Notes under the pieces: generated by a model | What the model saw: the letters and a program-made list of their open reading frames with translations, nothing else | Told to the model about the DNA's origin: nothing | Database searches by the model: none | Program-made: the position numbers and the translations under genes | Part shown: piece by piece, positions 4,536 through 5,164 of the stretch | How the letters are laid out: the number at the start of each line of letters is the position of its first letter | How positions within the stretch are numbered: the first letter of the stretch is position 1 | From: Rubrobacteraceae bacterium | GTDB lineage: Bacteria > Actinomycetota > Rubrobacteria > Rubrobacterales > Rubrobacteraceae | Length of the DNA: 5,164 nucleotides | Direction: 5' to 3' | NCBI GenBank assembly: GCA_013698525.1 | Contig: JACCSM010000150.1 | Location: 1 to 5,164 of the forward strand

Positions 4536-4580
4536 CGAACTTCGCGCTGTGCATGTTCTCGGAACTTCGCGGAGTTCAGC
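4536..4580. repeat. GAACTTCGC palindromic repeats (copies 2 and 3)
   Basis: GAACTTCGC occurs at 4537-4545 and 4562-4570. The second copy continues to form a near-perfect 16-bp palindrome at 4562-4577 (one mismatched pair), ending 2 bases before the stop codon of the GFA-family gene. CGGAGTTCAGC (4570-4580) matches CGGAGTTCTGC (4112-4122) at 10 of 11 positions. After the minus-strand gene it could form a short hairpin, but no T-run follows. Confidence 0.6.
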
Positions 4581-4915
4581 TATGGGCCGTCGGAGTACCG
4601 CGTGCGGGCGGCGGAGAGGACTTCCGGGTCCATCAGGCGCGCGTTGACGCCCATCAGGTCGACCCCGGGATCTATGGCGACCCAGTGCGAGACGCAGCCG
4701 CAGTTCCGGCAGCGGTGGGTCTCGAGGGTCCTATCGCCCCACACGTAGACGTCGGTGGGCGGGTCGGAGGGGAGCACGCGCACCCGCTCGGGCGCGTAGT
4801 AGGCCCACAGGGTGCCGTAACGCCGGCATATCGAGCAGTGGCAATCCGTCACCTCCACCGGCGGGGAGTCGACCTCCAGGACGACGGCGCCGCAGTGACA
4901 CGAAGCCCTTATCAT
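4580..4915 (-). CDS. GFA-family zinc-binding protein (glutathione-dependent formaldehyde-activating type)
   Basis: The product has 111 residues and is a compact Mss4-like beta fold holding two zinc sites. Ligand motifs are intact: CHC at 6-8 (Cys6, Cys8), CHCSIC at 25-30 (Cys25, Cys27, Cys30) and CRNCGC at 69-74 (Cys69, Cys72, Cys74). The N-terminus IRASCHCGAVVLEV is typical of the family. Founding members speed the addition of glutathione to formaldehyde, but most bacterial homologues have no proven substrate, and actinobacteria often use other thiols, so only the family is claimed. ATG 4915 is chosen because the family pattern begins there and GGAGGGGG lies upstream (about 10-13 bases). The frame stays open to a TTG at 4954, which would add an unlikely Gly-rich stretch. 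It stands alone on its strand, divergent from the gene at 5086. Behind it lies the methyltransferase remnant. Confidence 0.88.
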   Translation of the reverse strand: MIRASCHCGAVVLEVDSPPVEVTDCHCSICRRYGTLWAYYAPERVRVLPSDPPTDVYVWGDRTLETHRCRNCGCVSHWVAIDPGVDLMGVNARLMDPEVLSAARTRYSDGP

Positions 4916-4976
4916 CCCCCCGCGACCCCCTCCGTCGACGCCGATCTCCCCCAAGTGTACACCCCGCCCGCGGCCC

Positions 4977-4994
4977 CCTATTCACCCGAGTGCG
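4977..4994 (+). repeat. Direct repeat, copy B (upstream of the GFA-family gene)
   Basis: CCTATTCACCCGAGTGCG is the second copy of the repeat at 4502-4519. Similarity extends weakly to 5019. It lies 62 bp upstream of the GFA-family start codon, between this gene and the divergent gene at 5086. In copy A the same word holds a start codon, whereas here the frame after it makes no sensible protein. It may therefore be a duplicated upstream/leader element. Confidence 0.65.
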
Positions 4995-5085
4995 TAGAAG
5001 GTAGATTTTCGGATGTTCGTTCCGCGCTCGGCCCCGAAACGGTTGCCGTAACGCTCTAGAGACGCTTGTCCTGTAGAGTGGGGTT

Positions 5086-5164
5086 GTGACAGAAGAGGCG
5101 ACAGAACGGGATCGAGGGAGCGGCAAGATGAGTGCCCGCGCCACCTCCTGGCTGGCATGGGCGC
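5086..5164 (+). CDS. Start of a membrane protein, possibly a sensor kinase (partial, cut by window end)
   Basis: Only the first 26 codons are visible: a charged, Glu/Arg-rich start (MTEEATERDRGSGK) followed by MSARATSWLAWA, the beginning of a hydrophobic helix. Two starts are possible. GTG 5086 has little upstream of it. ATG 5128 has GGGAG about 8 bases before it and leads directly into the hydrophobic stretch, so it is slightly preferred. The SWLAWA opening resembles the first membrane segment of some actinobacterial sensor histidine kinases, but this is a weak likeness from very few residues. It is divergent from the GFA-family gene, with about 170 bp between GTG 5086 and that gene's start. 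Confidence 0.5.
   Translation, partial: MTEEATERDRGSGKMSARATSWLAWA

Noticed and set aside
4343..5059. Plus-strand 238-residue open frame opposite the GFA-family gene
   Set aside because: The opposite strand carries a gene with a complete set of zinc ligands; this frame is its antisense shadow.
3976..5164. A second copy of the tRNA-Phe 3' end marking the element's other boundary
   Set aside because: No match to the T-arm and acceptor sequence of 258-282 was found anywhere to the right, so the right boundary cannot be placed.
1..5164. CRISPR array or a riboswitch
   Set aside because: No regularly spaced repeats of suitable length and no conserved aptamer-like sequence were seen.

Overview
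The window looks like actinobacterial DNA, possibly Rubrobacter or a relative. The evidence is high GC with GC-rich third codon positions, the style of the tyrosine integrase, and the start of a membrane protein at the right edge that resembles actinobacterial sensor kinases. The genus is a guess from general familiarity, not from any search.

Left part (1-368) has no gene. It holds the attachment region of an integrative element. The 3' half of a tRNA-Phe(GAA) gene (about 239-282) lies between several copies of a TGCAA motif that could be integrase arm sites. A 10-bp perfect inverted repeat (79-100) and a tandem 11-bp repeat (104-125) are also present. An intrinsic terminator (311-346, minus strand) ends the integrase transcript.

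Middle-left part (369-2190, minus strand) is the recombination and control module of the element: an XRE-family regulator, a small excisionase-type helix-turn-helix protein and a full-length tyrosine integrase, in transcription order. The two gaps between them carry strong inverted repeats (1915-1945 and 1555-1594) that are candidate operator or RNA-structure sites. An AT-rich stretch (2191-2286) is the divergent promoter region between this module and rightward transcription.

Middle-right part (2287-3975, plus strand) starts with a short, poorly defined coding stretch in two overlapping frames joined at a run of seven C. It is followed by a 466-residue protein of unknown function with a sigma-region-4-like helix-turn-helix near its C-terminus. 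This protein is the least explained gene here.

Right part (3976-5164) reads like eroded host or cargo DNA. About 350 bp of non-coding sequence is rich in small palindromes. Next come a remnant of what looks like a SAM-dependent methyltransferase (only about 38 recognisable codons) with its terminator, an intact GFA-family zinc protein gene on the minus strand, and the first 26 codons of a plus-strand membrane protein that runs off the edge. Four copies of the 9-mer GAACTTCGC and a 43-bp imperfect direct repeat sit around the methyltransferase remnant and the GFA gene.

The main structural puzzle is that the tRNA fragment lies on the integrase side of the element but has no 5' half. In a simple single integration the tRNA next to this integrase should be intact. 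The window therefore suggests an excised or circular form (attP), a tandem copy, or a second element inserted at the same tRNA.
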